Source: Ostrinia nubilalis (Eukaryota; Arthropoda; Insecta; Lepidoptera; Crambidae). Taken from it: a DNA stretch of 64,000 bases. The stretch covers positions 15,778,001-15,842,000 of the forward strand of contig NC_087099.1 in assembly GCF_963855985.1 (NCBI RefSeq), read 5' to 3'. Positions 40,061-53,324 of the stretch are shown piece after piece; positions within the stretch are counted from its first letter, which is position 1, and each line of letters opens with the position of its first letter. The notes under the pieces were generated by a model. That model did not search any database, was not told the DNA's origin, and saw only the letters and a program-made list of their open reading frames with translations. The position numbers and the translations under genes are program-made.

Positions 40061-41411
40061 AACATTATTAATTTATAATTTTAGTTTAAGATTTTATATT
40101 CCCTCCAAAATATAAGTTTATTTTTTTGCATTTAATGGGAATATCTACCCACTGCTGAAAAAAGCAGCCCGTTGTTGACAACCTCTTTTTTAGCAGCAGT
40201 AAGAACATCCCACATATTTTTGTCCTTATTGTTGTCTAATAAAATTAAATCTTCTTTATTCTTAGGTCGGTTTCACTACTTTCTTTAAAATGAATTAACA
40301 ATTCTAGCTTCTAACAATTTACTTGATATTGATAATGGATTTTCCTTGAATTTTAATACTTTACGTAATATTTTTTCAGGAAATTGGGCTTTTCTTAGAT
40401 GGATGCCTACTCTTTTTATAATACAAGAACACGAAAGGTTTCCATTCGAAACCATTCTTTATTTCCAACACGTTTTAGGAACTGATCCATATTCCCGGCG
40501 AGTCTCACCCGAAACCTAGAGCCCGCTCTTTCCCCGAATCCTTTGAATCTCACGCCACGCATTTTACGAATTTCGGGGAAACTCTCCCCAAGATATAAGC
40601 CTTCAAAACAAGATTTGCAAATAGATATTTTAATTAATACTTCTATTAGATAGTTCTGCCTGAGTCTGAAATGTTGCCTTAATACAATATAAAATTAATT
40701 ACTGAAGGATATGATCAAACGAATCAGTGCCTAAACAATTATTTACCTACTACTTCCATAAATAAATTAATAGAGGCATACTAGAAGAAGAAGACAAGGG
40801 TAACCTGGAACCTTTTTTGAAACAAAAAGTAAACAATAACATCATCTAAAATTAAAATAATCATAAGATCGCATGATTTTTGTATAAGTTAGTAAAATAT
40901 ACAAAGAACACCTGTGTTACGAATAATATAACAACATTGTGGAACTGAAGCCAAAGTTTGTAACTTCCTTTAGCATTGAAGTACAATAACAGGACCTTGG
41001 AGTCACCATACAACATGGCAGCCGTATACCTAACCACCTGAGGTATGTACTACGCACTTACGCAGTACATAGGTAGGTACTTGTTTATGTAAGCAAACAT
41101 AACTTCCTTGAATACCTCGGTGTACTTGTAGTTTTCACAGATACTACTTCAAACCATGTGTTAATACGTAAAATAAAAAGACTTGAATGGTTTACCTTTT
41201 TATAAAATAATTAACGATGTTAAAGAACTAATACAAAACTTCCAAACCATGTAAAAAATTGAATCAAAACCACTAATCTGGTGAAGGTAAGTTAATGGCA
41301 GTCTGGAACGAAAGTAACTGACTAGCTTCTAACCAAGAATTTGCCGCTATGAGAGGAACATCATCAGGGGGTCCAGATCGATGATCGATCTGAACAAGAT
41401 TCTCTATCAAT
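40061..41411. other. Nothing recognised
   Basis: A+T-rich. A decayed RTE-like word occurs near 40130-40170 (AATGGGAATATCTACCCACT and GCTGAAAAAAGCAG). Confidence 0.3.
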
Positions 41412-41581
41412 GAGGGTTTTCGCGATTGAAAAATCCACCAGATGGCAATACGTAGACGCGAGGTCCAAATACCGCATGATTGGTTATTTTTGACATGACA
41501 TTGACAGATATGTCAAAATCCACCAATCATTTGGACCTCGCGTATTGCCATCTGGCGGATTTTTCAATCGCGAAAACCCTC
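41412..41581. mobile_element. MITE with about 45-bp inverted termini
   Basis: Left arm GAGGGTTTTCGCGATTGAAA then AATCCACCAGATGGCAATAC; the right arm is its near-perfect inverse ending CGCGAAAACCCTC. The interior repeats TTGACA/TGTCAA words. Confidence 0.8.
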
Positions 41582-44034
41582 ATTGGTTACAGCACGAAAG
41601 ACAACAAAACAACCGTTAGCTGTTCGACCCTACTTTAATTTGGGTAGGTACTAATAGTTTTTTCTGCGTACTTTTCTTTTTTATTTGAATATTTAATGAG
41701 AAGGTTGAAGTACCCTCTATAAAAAAATCCGTGCCTTATGGGACACCTTAGATCGCCTGATCAATCGGGCCATGTAATATCCTGTAGGCAATTGACACCC
41801 TCCACGACTTGGTTATACGGTTTACTGAACTGGACACGACTGCCTTACTTAGAATTGTCCTTCATTTGCCCACTATTTAGTATTCCGCCCGCTGCCTGCT
41901 TTCCGAATTCGATTCCGATTCGAGATATTCAGGCGGGTATCACGGGCAGGCGTGGGGTATCGCCTAAGTGAGAGCCCCATTTGAATCCCAGTAAGGTCAG
42001 GTGGAAACGGACTTTTGATTGGGTGTCTTGGATGTACCGTCCTGTATACAACGCTTAAGTCCAGCTTCCTAGACAAGTGGCACTTTTTCATAGCTTCGAA
42101 AATCGAATGTCTTCACAAAGCGAAGTAGCTACCTACATACCACTCATAAAAACTCATAAAAATCCAGAAAATTAAAAGAGCAATGTACAGAAAACGTTTC
42201 GTACAAAACCTATTACCGATATTGAAGAAACACGCCGATGGAGACCGCGTATTACGTTTCTCAAGGAAAGCTTTTTTCTAGGAATCCGTATTGAAGATTA
42301 CTCGAGGGCTGATAAGTAGCCCTTGTAGAAGCAATTAAGGGCGCTCGAGACACCGGAGTTGGTGACACGTGTCGGGTGTAATTAGAAACTGCTAAAGTAG
42401 CATTCGATGTTAGTTCAACTATAAAATCGTTGGATCATGACACAACCGTAGTTCAATTATTTGAACTGAGCAGTTACACCACTGTTACTGTTTATGGTCT
42501 ATGATGATATTATGTTCCGAGTGCACTGTAGTCCCCGTTAATAAAGTGGACAACGGTAAGTTCTTATGACGTCGCTACTGTTTCCATGATGGGGAAATAT
42601 TATAAGGACAACGGCAATACAGACAGCGTAAAAATGACAGGTTACGCACATAAACGAAAAGTTGAATGGAAGAGGTCTTACTTGGGTTTACAACTGCAGA
42701 TTCCGGCTGACCAAAGACGGTTACTAAAGCACTGTGATGTTTTGTTTTACTTGCTTCTAATGGGTATTATTTTCGGAAAACTTGACCTCTTCTTTTTCTC
42801 TTCAGTTTCCTGCAATACAAATTGTTTGCGGAGAACTTTACATAACCCGTTTATTTGGCTCATCTGAGAAAAAGAATCATTCTACTGAATTTTGTGGACG
42901 CATTCTAGTCTCCCAAGAATGTGTGCTTTTCAACTAAGTTAATAATTTACTATACCTTTTATTTTCAAGATGACAAAATTTTAGCTTGATGGTTGTCGTC
43001 TGTATCATCTTTATCGATCGTCTTTAATCTTTTGGTATTTATAATATAGGAATAAGGAAAACAAGATTTTAAGGATCTTAAGAAAACAAATACTGAATGA
43101 AATTAACGTTTATTTGACTAATGAAACACAATTGTACAAGGCTCATTTACACTAGACCGATTTCCACGTGCCGTATTTGCTACTGAAACTCAAATACGAA
43201 AGAGATTTTTAATTTTAAGCACCTTATAGAGGTTTGTCTCAATAATTTCATTACCTACACTTAAGAGAAGGATAAAAGAAGGTTCAGTTATTTAAATTTT
43301 GTCAGACTCGTGAGTAAATACGGTCAAGCGTAAACATACTCTTAAATATACACGAAACTTAAATCTAAACATTGTTTGTATCTCTATAAAAAATGCACAT
43401 CAATATTTTCCAGAAAATAAACTACAAGGAATAAATGAGCTTCTAAATAGGATGTTCAAAGTCGATTCATACTTATTTAAATTATCTCAATACACTCAAG
43501 AGCAATGAATTCGGACCAGAAGTGGTATTGTAAGCCTTAAAAGATATTTATATTGATTTAAAAAATCGATTTATTGCATAATAATTTTTATACTTGATTG
43601 TGCTTACAAAGAAAGTAGAGAATTCTGAGAACTTCACAATTAAAAGTTCGATTGATAATTTTTTTGGATCGATTTCTATTAAGAATCAAAGACAATGAAC
43701 ATGAAAGTAAAAATATTCACTTCTGTAACATTTATCCTGTTCCTAGACGTCGTCATCACTGCCACAATCACTCATGCTTAGTCTTACATAAAAAAACACA
43801 AGTTGTAAAGTAATTAATATGTATTATTAAGAAATACGTAGAAGTGTTTTTGTTTTTTCAATTACATGTTTTGTGTATAACATATTTTAATTTTATATTT
43901 TTATGTACAATATTTTTGGGTGGGTTTTCCAACATTTTCAGAGTTCATTGTTCCGAGTCTTTACTGTTTTACGGATGTTTTTGGGTAGCGCATTTTCTTA
44001 CATAACTTTTCAATTCCTATCATTGGAGGTCCGA
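41582..44034. other. No gene recognised
   Basis: Short frames only (77 codons at 41738-41971, 93 at 42586-42867), with no recognisable domain. Confidence 0.35.
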
Positions 44035-45061
44035 AAATATTTCTCATACAATTTGATACCATAATGATCATTCTTCATAAAAAATTTAAAACCTACATAT
44101 TTAAAAACATAATCATTGATATTCATAATATCACTAATCATACACTTAGTTTTTACTAATATTTGTTTTCATATATTTTTCTATACTAATGATCGAAACT
44201 CATAATCATTCGAATAAATAACTATAATATTCATAAATGTGATGTATCCTAATCTTTGTTTTCATAAATTTATTACTCATAAGTGTATTTATCCATATTA
44301 TTGAAAATCATGATGTCTTTATTCGTATTAAATCGTATTTTAACATTAAATTAATTTGAAATGGTCCAAAACAGGCAATATTTTGTGCCAAAAAACTAAC
44401 ATGACAGAAACGAATCGCTGCAAAACCGACTCCACGTAGTCTTGTCTGCCCTACCCCTAGAGTGTAATTTAAAAGCCGGAGGCGCGGAGGGAGGGCAGCC
44501 CTCGCCCGCTGTAACGACGCTCAGGCGCCCGGGCGAGCTGGAGCGGCTGAGGCTGGTCGCCGAGGCGCCGAAGGCGCCGATGGCGATCCAAAAAGCCGAA
44601 GCTGCGGAAGCAAGCGTGGGTGCCTGAGCCTCGTTACGCAAGGGCGGAAGGGCTGCACATCCCGCAGCGCCGGAGACGAGGAGATACCAATGCATGCTGC
44701 ATGCTTGCTTTCATGCTGCATGCTCTGCATGCTAGATAAGCATCTCTATTAAATTATATATGATTTTTTTAAAGATACGAGTATGTCTGTTATAAAGTAA
44801 ATTATTCTGAACAACAACATTATGAGTTGAAGTATGTTCTTAGTAACAACATTATTAATTAAAACAATATGATCAATGAATGTTATGAAGACTAAAGATC
44901 TGAAAATAAAAATTATGTATTTTAAATGGTTCTTGGTAGTAACAGTATTGATAAAAAAATTATGATTACTAACTGTTATGAGCTACGATGGTAGTAATAA
45001 AAATTTATGAATAAAAAAAGTATGAAAAATAAAATTATGAAGAGAGATTATTATGAACACA
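44035..45061. mobile_element. Unclassified element: GC-rich core between opposed TTCATAA/TTATGAA arrays
   Basis: The left flank (44035-44300) carries about ten TCATAA-type words on the plus strand. The right flank (44755-45061) carries about ten of the inverse TTATGA-type words. Between them lies a GC-rich core (about 44430-44690) with GGCGCCGAAGGCGCCGATGG and a short ATGCTGCATGC repeat (44690-44735). This mirror organisation resembles subterminal transposase-binding arrays. Exact ends and target duplication were not found, and open frames in the core look like GC artefacts. Confidence 0.5.
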
Positions 45062-45850
45062 AATCGGTAGTAAGACAAAGAATAGGATTTAGAATTTTAT
45101 GTGAGCCAATATAGAACCATGTTTTTGAGTCAGTATTTTATTCTAAAAGGCTTTTTCAAAAATATACTAATAAGTAACGTTAGGTACGGGTAATTCTATT
45201 CATTATTTTGATATTTACTTTTACTGCAACTGCAAATTGCTAAATACACCGATTTTTCACATAATATTGATATAGGCCAGGTAATCAAATATAGAATAAA
45301 ATTGTAGTATTGGAATATAATATGTATGTATATTTCTCATTATACACAAAGATATAGTTTGAACCTACGTATATCTAAAACATAGATACAGATAGATTAC
45401 ACAGATATATTTAAAATTCCTTAAATAGGTTTTAATATTTTATGTAATTTTATTCATTTTATTCAACCAGTGTGTATTTAACTATCGTTACAATTCATTT
45501 TAAATACACAAGTTGAATTGATTCGCTAAAGTAATTAATTATATTTCATAGACATATATTTTTTTAAATCCTATTAATGAGTAGAAACTCATAACGACAT
45601 AAATATCGTGTATTCCGGATAGTTATGGTGCAGTGTTAAAATCAAGATGTTCGGGTGTAAGAAGCACATTTTAAACATAATTGCTTTGTCTTAACCCTTT
45701 ATAAGGCACAGCATGTTAAAATTTTCATTTCTTTTCGACTAACACTGAGCCGTCCTAGCTATGACATTGACAGGAGGGCGCTACTCTCAATTATATTGGG
45801 TTAATATAGTCCCCATTGTTGTCACTTGACGTTTCAGAATCGTTATCTAA
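45062..45850. other. A+T-rich, nothing recognised
   Basis: Downstream of the Moca-cyp 3' end; no exon or element boundary seen. Confidence 0.35.
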
Positions 45851-46055
45851 TCTTTTATATAAATAAAAATGAATTAATTGATGTTCGTTAGTCTGATTAA
45901 AACTCGAGAACGGCTGGCCCGATTGAGCTGATTTTGGTTTTAAAATGTTTGTCGTAGTCCAGGGTAGGTCTAAACGGTGAGCAAATACGCGCGCGATATT
46001 GTTTTTCTGTGACAGACAAAATACCACGCGGGCGAAGCCGCGGGCGGAAAGCTTG
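45851..46055 (+). mobile_element. Helitron-like element near the Moca-cyp 3' end
   Basis: Starts TCTTTTATATAAATAAAAAT after A and ends CGGGCGGAAAGCTTG (CTTG instead of CTAG). It contains AACGGCTGGCCCGATTGAGC. It lies about 210 bp past the stop codon and may carry or limit the 3' UTR. Confidence 0.65.
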
Positions 46056-46264
46056 TTTAAAATAAATGTATATTAATATGTAGCCAGTGCCCTATAAAGT
46101 GTAAAGTCTAGAAACAAGATTAAAGAGAAAAGAAAATTGGAAAATACTATAAAAAAAATACATAATATTATGACGAAGTGTATAATATGGTGGGTAAATC
46201 CCCAACGTATGTCCATCATAATCCGTAGTCAAACATAGCTCGTGCACATTAGGCGCAGACACAC

Positions 46265-46331
46265 CTAGCGCGACGACGACGAGCCGCGTCGGCGCCGACG
46301 GGAATCGCGCTCGGAACTATCGCGGCGGCGC
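46265..46331 (-). CDS. Moca-cyp: Moca-cyp exon M (terminal exon with stop)
   Basis: The acceptor is AACCCGCCAG, with a weak pyrimidine tract but a plausible TTACTAT branch site upstream. The exon encodes RRRDSSERDSRRRRRGSSSS then R and TAG. Its phase matches exon L and the product is a short RS tail, which supports it despite the weak acceptor. Confidence 0.8.
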
Positions 46332-49300
46332 CTGGCGGGTTAAATAGTAATCTTTATTATTATACTACTAAGGCCCAGTTTTTTGATTCGTAGTTAAAAT
46401 AACCAATAGTTAAATTTGACAGATGTCAAATGACAAGTGGTTAAATATCAGAGAAAAATGTTTTTCGAACAATGGTTAACTTGACTTTTAGTACATTTTT
46501 TAACTATTAGTTTACATTTTGTTAATATTTAACCATTAGTAGCAAAATTTAACAATTAGTTATTTTAACTATGAATCAAAAAACTGGGCCTTAGATACTA
46601 TATTACATTTTAACTTTCGCATTGCATAAGGGTTGATTTTTCCACAAATAAATATAATAACAAAATTGTCAATTTTACTTACTCGTTAAACAAAAACTAC
46701 CAATATTTCAAGCAACAATAAGGGCCTGTTTTGCTACTTGGTTAATAACCAAGAGCTTTTTTCTCTGAAATCTATACCTTTTAGTTTCACCGGTAACTAT
46801 TCAAAGCTTAATCACGAACCAGTGAAACAGGCCCGGTCATATTTGCAGTGTTTTTTTTATGTAACAGGAGTTAAAAAATTTTGAACACATCTTGACATAT
46901 TCTGTGCCCAGCGAAACATATTAGTATACAATTTAAATAGCGAACTCTAATTTAACGATATCTACAACCCGGTCGAGTTAACTGCGCACCAGACGGCCGT
47001 GACGTCACATCGACACAGGTACGGACGGGGCAAACGCGGGGAGGTATCCGGATGAGTGCGAGGGATAATCGTATTCCAGTGAGGTGCGCAGCAGTTCGAC
47101 CGGGTTATACAATTAAACGATTCAGTTTTTTCACTGTCTACAAACGCGCGATTCCAAGATTCTACACTGTCTATAATCTGGTCTGCGAGCACGTAGAATT
47201 TTGTCCAATGACCCCAAGATACCCATCCTTATAGCTCGCGCGTAATTATGTTGCTGTCGCGCTCGCACACTCACTGCGGGCGCCCGTCGCACAGTCGCGA
47301 CAGCAATATTAATACGCGCGAGCCATAAGGATGGGTAGCTTGGGGTCATTGGACAAAATTCTACGTGCTCACGGACCGGGCTTTAGCTTATAGCAATTCC
47401 AAAATTACAAAAGAAACTTAATATCACAACTTACCGAGGGCTCTCGCTTCGCTTCCTGCGCTCGCGGCGGCGTCGCTCGCGCTCGGAGCCCGAGGAACTG
47501 CGGCTCGAGTCACGACGCTTCTTCGCTTCTGTTGTGATATAAACACCAACTATGTACCCACTAGTCGACTACTGACTGAAGCACTACTTACTAGGTAAAA
47601 GCCAGTTTTGAAAAGCTAGAGAAAATGTGATGTGTAAAGAGTATTTTGTTCACTTGGTAATAAAGGGATGGAAAGCAAAAGCATTGTAAACGAATAAATG
47701 AATAAACAATATTATTTGCTGCAATTTTAAGCGCGGTGTAAATACATAGGGCAGTGCCAATATTGAAGACTGGTAAGAACAGTGATTTAACCCGTAATTT
47801 TAATAAAAATTACAGCAGCGTCAAATAGTTCCTGCGTGATGAAAGTAGCTCAAAAAAAATCGCAACACGTCTATGTTAGGCGGTTATCACACTGCGCCGC
47901 GCTCCGCCGCGGTACGCGGGACGACAGATTTAATCATTGTATGCAAGTACCTCAGTTTGTATAGAAACACGCGCGGCACAACACACTGACAACGCGTCCG
48001 CGCGCGGGATTTTTTATATGAAATCACGCGCTCCGCGGCGGAGCGCGGCGCAGTGTGATAACCGCCTTACAATAGGAATAAGATTGTGTTGTGAACTTTT
48101 TGGCCACTTTGGGTGTCACGAACTGTTTGACGCTGACTGTACAATAGTTCAGAACTTCTTGCCTTGTGTAACAAATAGGCTTAGTTTTGTGGAAACTTGC
48201 TGCTCACCTCAAATAAAAACAATGACAATTGCTCCGTTTTAGTGACGTGATAACACCAGAATATTTTATGTTAAAAAAGCGAGAGCATTACATGCATTAC
48301 AATATAAAGCATCACCCTCATGTGTGTGAGTGAGAAATGAAAATAATGGATTAATTTTACGAAATAGTCCATCTGTTCGTCTCCCTCCCCCACCCTGACA
48401 GACTGGCAAGAGTGAGTGAGACAGTCTTCTATAAATAAGCGTAGGTAAAGCAGCTAGAACTAGAATCGAACCTGCGGCTTTGTTCTCGCGGTCGCGCTGC
48501 CTGGACTTGATGAGGCGGACGATCTCCATCAGCTCTTTGCGAGCTTCGTTGCGCTCTTCTTCCTGTAAAACAATTTAAAGTCAATTTGAATTCATACAAA
48601 TGTTCAACTATTATTTACTAAAGCCCGGTCTGTGAGCACGTAGAATTTTGTCCAATGACCCCAAGCTACCCATCCTTATCCCGCAGTGAGTGTGCGAGCG
48701 CGACAGCAACATAATTACGCGCGAGCGACAAGGATGGGTAGCTTGGGGTCATTGGACAAAATTCTACGTGCTCGCAGACCAGACTATAGTATTAATATTC
48801 TTTAGCCTTTTTATACCTAATGGATTAAAAGTCAATATTTACCCTTTTCTGGAAGTAGAAGAAAGCGTTTATAGAAGTGATTTAAAAAAAAAAGCATGAT
48901 ACCAAAATATTATGACCCTTGTAAATTTTAAGACCTCTGCACCCTCTTCATTTAATATTAATAACCACGCAATGTTACTGATTCTTTTATACTATGAGCA
49001 ATCGACTGCAAATGTAACAAGGAAACATAATTATACCATACTTCACATTCTAAAAGTTAAACTGACCTTCTTTTTGTCGTCCTCTTGCGGCGACTTATCT
49101 TGCGACTTGTCGCGACTTTTCTCGCGATGGCTCGACGCGGAGTGTTTGCGGTCTCGAGACCTACTGAGAGACACACTTTGTACTAAAGAAAGGACACTAC
49201 ATATCATTATCAACACATAAGAAATAGGCAAACATACTGTCTTCGTGGCAAACATTTCTGTAGGCCAATTTTCATGCTGCAACATCAGAATATTATCGTT

Positions 49301-52300
49301 AATCGTTTAACAAAATAAGCGTGACAAAGCTCAAATTACAACTAAGTATTAATTACTATAGTCTGGTCCGTGAGCACGTAGAATTTTGTCCAATGACCCT
49401 AAGCTACCCATCCTTATCGCTCGCGCGTAATTATGTTGCTGTCGCGCTCGCACACTCACTGCGGGCGCGCGTCGCACAGTCGCGACAGCAATATAATTAC
49501 GCGCGAGCGATAAGGATGGGTAGCTTGGGGTCATTGGACAAAATTCTACGTGCTCACGGACCAGGCTTTACAGAATCCTAAACTGTATTTTTTCAAAATT
49601 GTTAAAATATAATCAAATCTTACCTCCTTCCCCTGCTAGAAGAACGCGACCGCCTCCTTTTGTCTCTATCATCTTCATCCCTCTTCCTATCATCATCCCT
49701 ACGCTTCTCACTCTTGTCCCTATATCTGTCTCGCTCCCTCGACCGGTCCCGCTTGTCATCCCTCTTATCGTACTTGCTATCCCTGTCGCTCTTGTCCGCA
49801 TGTTTGCTATCGTGTTTGCGGTCATCTCTCTCGCTCTTTTCAGAGTATTTGCGGTCCCTGTCCTCTCTCTCACTCTTCTCAGAATATTTGCGGTCCCTGT
49901 CATCTCTTTCGCTCCTCTCTGTCTTCCGATCTCTGTCCTCGCTCCGTTCGGGTCGGCGATCGGACTTCTCCGGTTTGCGCGCGTCGTCCTTGTCGCTCAT
50001 TTCGGAGATGTGTCGCTCCCTCTCGCTCTTGTGTTTATCGCGTCTGTCTTCTTTGTCGTGGAATTTATCTTTTTCTCTTTCGCGACGGGGCTCGGAGCGC
50101 TCAGGACGTTCTTCCTTCCTGCAATTAAATACGTAATTTACTCAGTGAATTTGAACTGATCAACAGTTTATCAATCTACACTATTTTCGGAGAATATTAT
50201 TGCAAAATTGAAAGTAACATGATTTTCTGTGTATTTTTTTGCTAAAAACCTGCTCAGTTTAGTAGGTAGTAAGGCTTATTCAAGTCCACCTGGCTAACTA
50301 CCACTATCTTACTTAAGTCAGTAACTGGTGAGATAGCCAGTTCCTGTGGATGAAACCCGCTTCTACCGCCTAATCATCATTTTCCATCAGGTGAGGTATA
50401 GGCCAAGTGCTTCCTCGATGTGGGTATAAAAAAATACAAAAATCATCGAATCCAACTGGATTAATAAACATTCGGAAAGCTTCTGACATCTTTTCGTCCA
50501 AATTACCGCAGCGTCTCCAATTTAATCTTTGACCAGTGTGTTGCTAGTGATGACACTTCCATACAACATAAAAAAATGTACGTCGACGCCAGGGATGGAT
50601 GAGCGTCGCTGTCGCCGTCAGGAGGGTCCTCTGGTTCATGGTCGGTCTTGATCTGGTCGGGAGGGTTCATGGCGTATGTCTCAGGCAAAATGAAATCCAC
50701 TCGTAGAAAATCGTTACATTCCCTCTAATATGGTCGAGTGAAGCGATGGCTGGTTCACTCGTCATGTCTGTGAACAGGCGCTGCTTTCGGGGACTGGTCA
50801 ATCCAAGTTATTCCAATTTATGTATGCGAGTCATTTCTACTAGTATTTAAGTGTGTAATCTGTAAGTCTAGATATTAGCACGTCACTACCTTGTTTAATA
50901 TACCACGCAATTTTGTATACCCATTCTTATAAGATACACTATACAAGAATGCATGGTAAATTCAGTGAACTGCTCCTGAATCGAATGTACCTACTACTGC
51001 TATTTCTATTTATTTATATTAACCGGCAGACAGTGGTGACTGAGTTTGTTGCGGCGCTTCTTCTCAGCACTTGCCAAATGTTGGTCTCGAAGCGCTGGTA
51101 GGGTGAAAAGATTATGAGACATGTAGAGGCTCCTTAAGAGCAAAATGACGATTTGTAAGAACTATTTATTAGTCTAAACAAATAAAGAAATTTTGACTTT
51201 GACTTTGACTTTGAAATTAATGAACTCAGTATATTCACGAGAATTACACACAGCACTAGAGTTGTATCGGAACTGAGTGAACCAACGGTCTTGCGATATA
51301 CGTCCGCCCCGAGTGATAGTTGCACACAGACTGTACTAGCTCAATGATTCCCCCACCAACACGATTCCGTTCTCTTTTCGTCACTCAATTGACTCGATCG
51401 TATTAACGTTACGGCGTTCACTCACTTCCGGTACTACATTAATCAATTTGAGAACTTATTGCTAAATTATCGCAAAATTAAGAAAATAAATTATGAAGAC
51501 TGCGACATGTATTACCTTTGCGCCATCTCCCGCCCTTTAAAGGTGCTTCTCAGCAGACTGAAGGGATCGTAACCGCCCTCGTTGTCCCTCTCCTCGTGAG
51601 GCCTGGCCGATCCCAGGCCCTCCGCCATGTTGCTGACAGCCGAAGACAACTTGGGCGCGGAGTATACTGCTGATGCTGGGGCGTCACGGCGGCGGAGCGG
51701 CATGCCTTCCCTGTAATGTTATTATCATTAAATGTGAACGTAAAGCCACAGAATAATAATAAGTACTACGTACAGAAGTTTTACTTCGCGAAGGTATTTA
51801 AAAAATGTATGCTCAATGTCATTAAGAATATGGTGTAATTTAGCTTGTCTCAAGAGTCAAGCACCATTTTGTTGACAAACGTCAGTGATCGGCACTACGC
51901 CGAAGCTATAGGGCTGACTTCGGTAAAATGATGTGACGTGAGGTGCCAAACTGCAGAAAATGGCGGAGGAAATACATGATTTAGAATGAATTATCATGAA
52001 TAATATTAACTACTTATTTACCTCTCAGTGTCTTGAGACAACTTAAAAAAGTACATTCTGTGTTTTTATTATTATTATTTAGGCAGTTAAATACTGCACA
52101 GTATTTAGTACACCATTTTTTTTATTTTCTTCCATCATACACAAGAATACGCGTGCGTGAGTTAATGCTCGCTCGTATGTGAGGCCTTGTCGAATAGTAT
52201 CCTGTAGGTGGGCCATCGTGCGTGTTTTGTTTTCGATGTAAACTCGCGGAGATGAACAGGCCTGGTAAAGCCTCCAACAATTTCAACAAATGGTGTGGCG

Positions 52301-53287
52301 TGTAAATAGCCACACCAGGGAAATGGAGGAATAGAAAAAATGCGGGGGACGCGGACGGCCGGTGACTCCAATAGACAGTTTGACACCATACCCCAATAAT
52401 TCGAAACCACAACTTTTTTTAAAAGACCCTTCAATCTGGTCTTAAAAACTTAATTTATTTTAAATTATAGTATATGTATAGTAAATTAGAGGGTCGTGCT
52501 ACATACTCATGTAATATCTATTTCTGTTCGTCAGCAAACACAGAGTAATGTTTTACAAGTTTCTCGTAGCATCCTAAGGCCCAGAACAGACGGTGAAACG
52601 CAACTGCAACGAAACTGCAACTTTCTGATCTATGGCAGAAACTTAGATGCAACTCAAAAGTAACTAGCAGTTGCAGTTTCGTTTCACCGTCTGTTCTGGG
52701 CCTAACGGTAAATACAGACTGAAGGCACACAATTTTGCACCTGTAAATGGCATTTCTTTGATTAGCTGTTCTCCGAAATCAATTTACTAACTGTAATAAA
52801 CATCAAATTTGTCAACTCCATAAAAAACACCGGTCTTGGTTATAGTTACGGTTAAAGTAAGGTGGTGCAACTCAGCCTTAGTCGTGTAGGACTTAAGCTT
52901 TTAAAGATATTATTTTTTTATTATTTTAATATTAGGTAAGTATACTTTCAAGGGCACTACCACGGGTGATCCCGTTTTACCCCCTTCATCTATCTTACGC
53001 GGTTTAGATTTTTTCATACAAATGTTTTTTCCCGCTAACTCCCGTTCCCGTGGGAATTTTGCAATATCCTGTTGTAACTAAGCTTTAAGTTTACTAAGGT
53101 ACCTGCATGCCAAATTTCAAGCGTCTAACTTAAGCAGTTTAGATTTTTCATACAAAAGGATTTTCCCGCTAATTCCCGTGCCCGTGGGAATTCCTAAGTA
53201 TCCTATAACCTGCCCAGGAGTACGAAGAATAATTGTACCAAGTTTCGTTAAAATCCGTCAAGTAGTTTTTGTTTCTTTATGGAACAT

Positions 53288-53324
<37 letters not shown>

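Noticed and set aside
44396..44695. 99-codon minus and 61-codon plus frames in the GC-rich core
   Set aside because: Ala/Pro/Arg-rich frames open on both strands point to composition rather than coding.
49599..50159. 186-codon and 158-codon open frames on the plus strand
   Set aside because: They are antisense shadows of the RS-rich Moca-cyp exon I; the repetitive Arg/Ser/Glu codons leave the other strand open.
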